Notes under the pieces: generated by a model | What the model saw: only the letters and a program-made list of their open reading frames with translations | Databases searched by the model: none | What the model was told of the DNA's origin: nothing | Made by a program: the position numbers and the translations under genes | NCBI GenBank assembly: GCA_000149265.1 | Contig: CH002692.1 | Span: 124,705 to 188,704 of the forward strand | Length of the DNA stretch: 64,000 bases | Origin: Ciona savignyi | Lineage: Eukaryota > Chordata > Ascidiacea > Phlebobranchia > Cionidae | Direction of reading: 5' to 3' | Shown here: positions 60,322 to 64,000 of the stretch, one piece after another | How positions within the stretch are numbered: the stretch's first letter is position 1 | Layout of the letters: every line of letters begins with the position of its first letter

Positions 60322-63300
60322 TTAGTAGCTAGTAGCGTTCAGCATACTCTTCTCGCTAAGGTTGAATATTGGCACTCCGGTTAAGTTCAAAAATCCGTTC
60401 AAGATAAACACACAGATGAAGTTAAGCACCAGTCCCGTTGATATCTAAACAGTGGTTAAAAAAAATTAATTTGGCTTGTTTGCAACCTACAATGATGAAT
60501 GTTGTAATCCTGTGGATTATAGTCTGCCTGACTTTTTCTTTGATAACGGCCCAAGCATACACACTTACCAGGTCTTTCACTTTAAGCCCACCGTACGAAA
60601 AAGCAATTGCGTTTGGTGGAGTAGCCACTGGTAGCGAGAATGCAAATGAGCAGGATATAGTGGCAGGAATTGCGATATACAGGGGATGGATACCAGAGTG
60701 AGATGCTAACCGGCACAGAACTGGCAGAAATATGCTTGCAGTGCTCACGTTACTTGTAAACTCTGTAAAACGTAAGGGAAGATAAATGGATATACAGCAA
60801 CAGTGTACATTTATTTACCTGTAAGCAAGGACAACATGATAGAGATGATCAAGGCAAAGGCAGCTGGTGACATGTCAGTTAACCCTGACATTGTATCTCC
60901 TACCCACTCTGTCAGCCCGGAGTCCTAATCGAAATGATTAACTTACACACATGCATGTAGTATGTTATATGGAAAAAAACATGTTCAGTTACCTCGCATG
61001 CCTTGGCAAGTGCAAACCCTGCTCCGAGGAGAAAGAAAACGTCCCACGCCACATTCTTCTGAGCTGTCTTCCATGCAAGTAGCGGCGGTGACGAGACACG
61101 GACCTCGTTAGTGCCTTTTAATTTCCGGAAGGGATTTTTGGACGGAAATACAAAAAGGCTAAAGCTCACCAGGATAGCAGAGGTGGAGTCCTTCATCAAT
61201 CTATATGCCACCACAAAAGTAAGTTATACATTACATACAATCCTTGTATTTGTTGCTTTTCAATATTAAATCGCAATGGCGTTAAACTGCAGTCGGCATG
61301 ACCCGCTGCGAGTAAATGGTATACGAACCCATAATTAACGAAGACGAGCTAAATAGCATACACAACACACTGTAACAGCTCCGGAGACTCGTCGGTAGGC
61401 ATTGGGTATGTGCAAACCCTTCACGTTTTCTTATTCACAGGGATAAAATAATAAAGTTCCATCGTATTTTAGTCGGTATCGCTATAATAAAAAATAATTT
61501 AAGACTTTAGTTATAAACTGATATTTTTAAAGTATCTCGATCCCCACCCTCGAGGGAAAATTTCTTTCCAACCACTGACGAACTTCGGGTCCCGTGTCAG
61601 CCACAGAATAGCAAGCACCACGAAGTGACCCAACACTGCCAGTTCTCCAAACCTTTGAAAAGCAGAAACACTTTGGTGCTTTAATAGTTTAAGGTAAGCA
61701 ATCATACGCAAATGATTTTTTACAACTGGTAGAACATTGTGGGTTAGTTTGTCCAATCCATGCAATGAAAACTTACGTTACTGGTCCTAGTTTGTTATAT
61801 GAGTCAACGATGTATGCTTTCACTCTGTTGTCTTTCCGCTTATCGCCCTTCTCCCAAAGTTGACTATTGTAAATATGCGTTTTATCTCAAAGCGATTGAA
61901 TGTAATAAAGACCAAACTTAACCTTATTCCGATGAAGCGAATCTGCAGCCAGATCCATGTAAGTAGAAGGCAGACTAAAGACACAGGGACACTGAATGCC
62001 ATCCACGAGACAAAATCTACAGTTTCAGACGAACCCTCCCCGAATCTGCAGCATCACAAAGGTTGGTGAAATTTTTCGGACATTGTGCTGAATCAGTACG
62101 CACACCGAGTCCAGCGCCCCTGGTAAGATGAGATTCGCTGGTGTGCCGATCAAAGTGGCGAATCCACCGATGTTTGCCGCATATGACACGCACAAGAGCA
62201 TTGCTTTTCGCAGATTTTTCTCTTTTGACTGGTTGCACTGCTTTGTAGAATATCTTGATTAAAAATAGTTAACATGTGTTGTATAAACATCACTTACACA
62301 AGCGGATGGATCAACGACCCTGCTGGCAACTTCTGGAATGAGTTATGTTAAAAATTACTAATTGTATTTATGGTGCCTATCATCATTTATTAGTGTATAT
62401 GCCACCAGTGGCTCTCTTTATGCATGGCATTTACCGGTTCCAGTGTTGACAGAAAATTTTACAAAATAAAACAAAATACACCTTCGTCATTCCTGTTGTT
62501 GGTTACATTTTGTGTATCTGTTTGATCCTGCACCTCTGAACACCATTTATTTGTAGGACCATTCAAACCTGTTTCTTCGTCAACTTCCTCTGGGTTCTTA
62601 GTCTGAAAAGATTGATTAAAATCCCATTTAGCCATGTCCCAATCATACCTCAACTGTTGTGACGTCGCTCATCTGATCATACACAGCCACTGCTATAGGA
62701 ACCATCATAGCTGTGGTTGCTGTGTTGCTGATCCACATCGAAAGCAGAGCTGTTACCATCATGAAACCCAGCAAAACCCTAGTGAAGAAATTGAATTGTT
62801 TTTAGCCTAATTCATAACAATTTTGGGAACAACGTTTTTCAAAGTTTAAAAAACGTGAACTGAATTTTACGTTATTTCATTCAGAACCTGGCCGATTACC
62901 TTGGCGGTTTAGTGCTTGGACTTTTAACCGAAAGGTTGCCTGTTCTACCCTGGTAACTGGCGAATCGGTTTTGTTGTTATGCACGGCACTTAACTGACAT
63001 TGCGTGAACCCATTGGAATGATGAGTTTTTCTGAATTGAAAAAGAATGATACACAATACACCGCAATAGCTTCAGCAACCCGACGGTGGGCGCGAGGTAA
63101 TCTGGCGATTTTCCATGTGTTGACGCCCCTTGCGTTTTCCCATTCACGGGATAAACATGAATTTCCCTAACTTATTTTAGAGTATATGCAAATGTTTACC
63201 AGCATGGTCTAGCACCTATCAGCATTAAAATCTTGAGAGCAATTCTCCGGTGTAAATTCCATTCTTCTATTGCAACTGCAACCATCAAGCCGCCCATGAA

Positions 63301-63957
63301 GAGAAAATTCAATTGTCTGGTGTATGCCATCGACACCTGTGATATACAGAAACAAGCTTATAACTTATAGACACAAAGTGATATTGTTACGCGTTTTGTT
63401 TTTGCAATACAAAAACACCATTGGCCTATTTGTAAATCTAGTAGATTAAATAAGATCCTTATGATAACACCAGCAACTGACACTATCAGCGTCAAGAACT
63501 CCCAGCATCGGGAACAGCACGATTGGGAGAAGCGAGGTGACCGCCAGAGGACACGCTTCCGTGGTCCAATATACAGCCATGATGATGAGACCGTAAGCAC
63601 ATTTTGCAACCTGAAAAAATTTCGATTTATCACGTTCGGAGCATTTAACTATAATTACGTGCGTTGCTATAAGGGCAAATTTTGCTTTTTAATTCTACCA
63701 AAAGAAAAGCAGCGAAATCTATATAATTGTTAAATTTTGACAGTAAACACATTCCACTTTTTTCGAATGATTTTTAGCGTGAATTCATAAATGAAATACA
63801 CAGTACATGTTTATTTGGTAATTACAATGAACACTTTTAGAATACCAACCAATGATTGTTCGGCAAGAAGCAAAGGAAGCAGTATCAAGGGGGTCAACAC
63901 GATTATCAAAGTATTCCGGTATGTCCATGCAAGCGACATCAGATTTCTTGCATTCAT
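60322..63957 (-). CDS. SLC13A2/3/5: SLC13-family Na+-coupled di/tricarboxylate (or sulfate) cotransporter
   Basis: Plasma-membrane symporter of the DASS family. Fourteen exons in transcript order: 63957-63850, 63610-63482, 63336-63200, 62778-62649, 62602-62482, 62332-62298, 62240-62104, 62045-61923, 61863-61777, 61652-61548, 61200-60993, 60924-60819, 60762-60569, 60444-60322; 580 residues (family about 570-600). The first exon is a hydrophobic helix (NTLIIVLTPLILLPLLL). Then come EACPLAVTSLLP, the first Ser-Asn-Thr site in SMWISNTATTAMMVP, IGGFATLIGTPANLILPG, LLGAGFALAKACE, the second site EFTSNVSTASIFLP, and the family signature SFAFSLPVATPPNAIAFSYG. These favour the carboxylate group over SLC13A1/4, but the exact substrate cannot be told. 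Two junctions (62104 and 61548) use less standard donors chosen by phase and homology. Two introns carry SINEs. Confidence 0.95.
61255..61480 (+). mobile_element. SINE fragment in the SLC13 gene
   Basis: Shared pieces are TACACAACACACTGTAACAG and TTTTCTTATTCACAGGGATA, in the order found in the 39660 copy. The head is diverged. It lies in the intron 61201-61547, opposite to the gene. Confidence 0.65.
62885..63175 (+). mobile_element. tRNA-derived SINE in the SLC13 gene
   Basis: From the head CTTGGCGGTTTAGTGCTTGG (A-box-like) through the B-box-like AAAGGTTGCCTGTTCTACCC to the tail CCCATTCACGGGATAAACAT. It is nearly full length, in the intron 62779-63199 and opposite to the gene. Confidence 0.8.
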
Positions 63958-64000
63958 AGTGTGTTGCAAATTCGTCTTACAGATATATAAATTATGTGAA
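63958..64000 (-). promoter_or_regulatory. Start of the SLC13 upstream region
   Basis: Only 43 bases before the SLC13 start codon are in the window; nothing can be said of the promoter. Confidence 0.3.

Noticed and set aside
62017-62238. 73-codon minus-strand frame over SLC13 exons
   Set aside because: It is the wrong frame of a genuine SLC13 exon; the right frame reads IGGFATLIGTPANLILPG.

Overview
The window is eukaryotic nuclear DNA, most likely from a tunicate close to Ciona. The evidence is AT-rich non-coding sequence, short introns with GT..AG borders (many 100-350 bp), tRNA-type SINE fragments, and chordate-type versions of NDUFB10, COQ4, ABAT, SHP-2 and SLC13. The species is an inference. 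Exon models were built by hand from splice sites, reading phase and family knowledge. Every junction listed is phase-consistent except where stated.

Layout, left to right. (1) 882-2524 (+): the 3' exon of an unrecognised Gln/Gly/His-rich repeat protein with 21 copies of a 48-bp unit and a Lys/Ser/Gly tail. It carries an apparent one-base slip at the start of the repeats. (2) 3.2-5.6 kb: no gene seen, two small inverted-repeat elements and a hairpin. (3) 5851-6456 (+): NDUFB10, one exon. (4) 6711-8842 (+): COQ4, five exons, close behind NDUFB10, a possible two-gene operon. (5) 8.9-14.3 kb: no convincing gene. (6) 14340-39041 (+): a very large secreted sushi (CCP) protein of about 62 exons and about 3,400 residues. 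It has a signal peptide, a partial LU-like cysteine region, about 47 sushi domains, one EGF domain and a C-terminal von Willebrand A domain. Its core is eleven tandem copies of a three-exon, three-sushi module. (7) 41906-46056 (+): ABAT (GABA transaminase), 11 exons. (8) 46.1-50.4 kb: no gene seen, with diverged tandem repeats. (9) 50407-59679 (+): an SHP-2/PTPN11 orthologue, 15 exons. One intron carries a complete 3.6-kb hAT transposon on the opposite strand, with intact ends and a broken transposase. (10) 63957-60322 (-): a complete SLC13-family Na+/carboxylate cotransporter, 14 exons, tail to tail with PTPN11.

The genes do not form one pathway. NDUFB10 (complex I) and COQ4 (coenzyme Q biosynthesis) share mitochondrial respiration, and ABAT is also mitochondrial. 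The most unusual objects are the modular sushi gene, the slipped repeat gene, and the set of transposon and SINE insertions that can be placed by their ends and target duplications.
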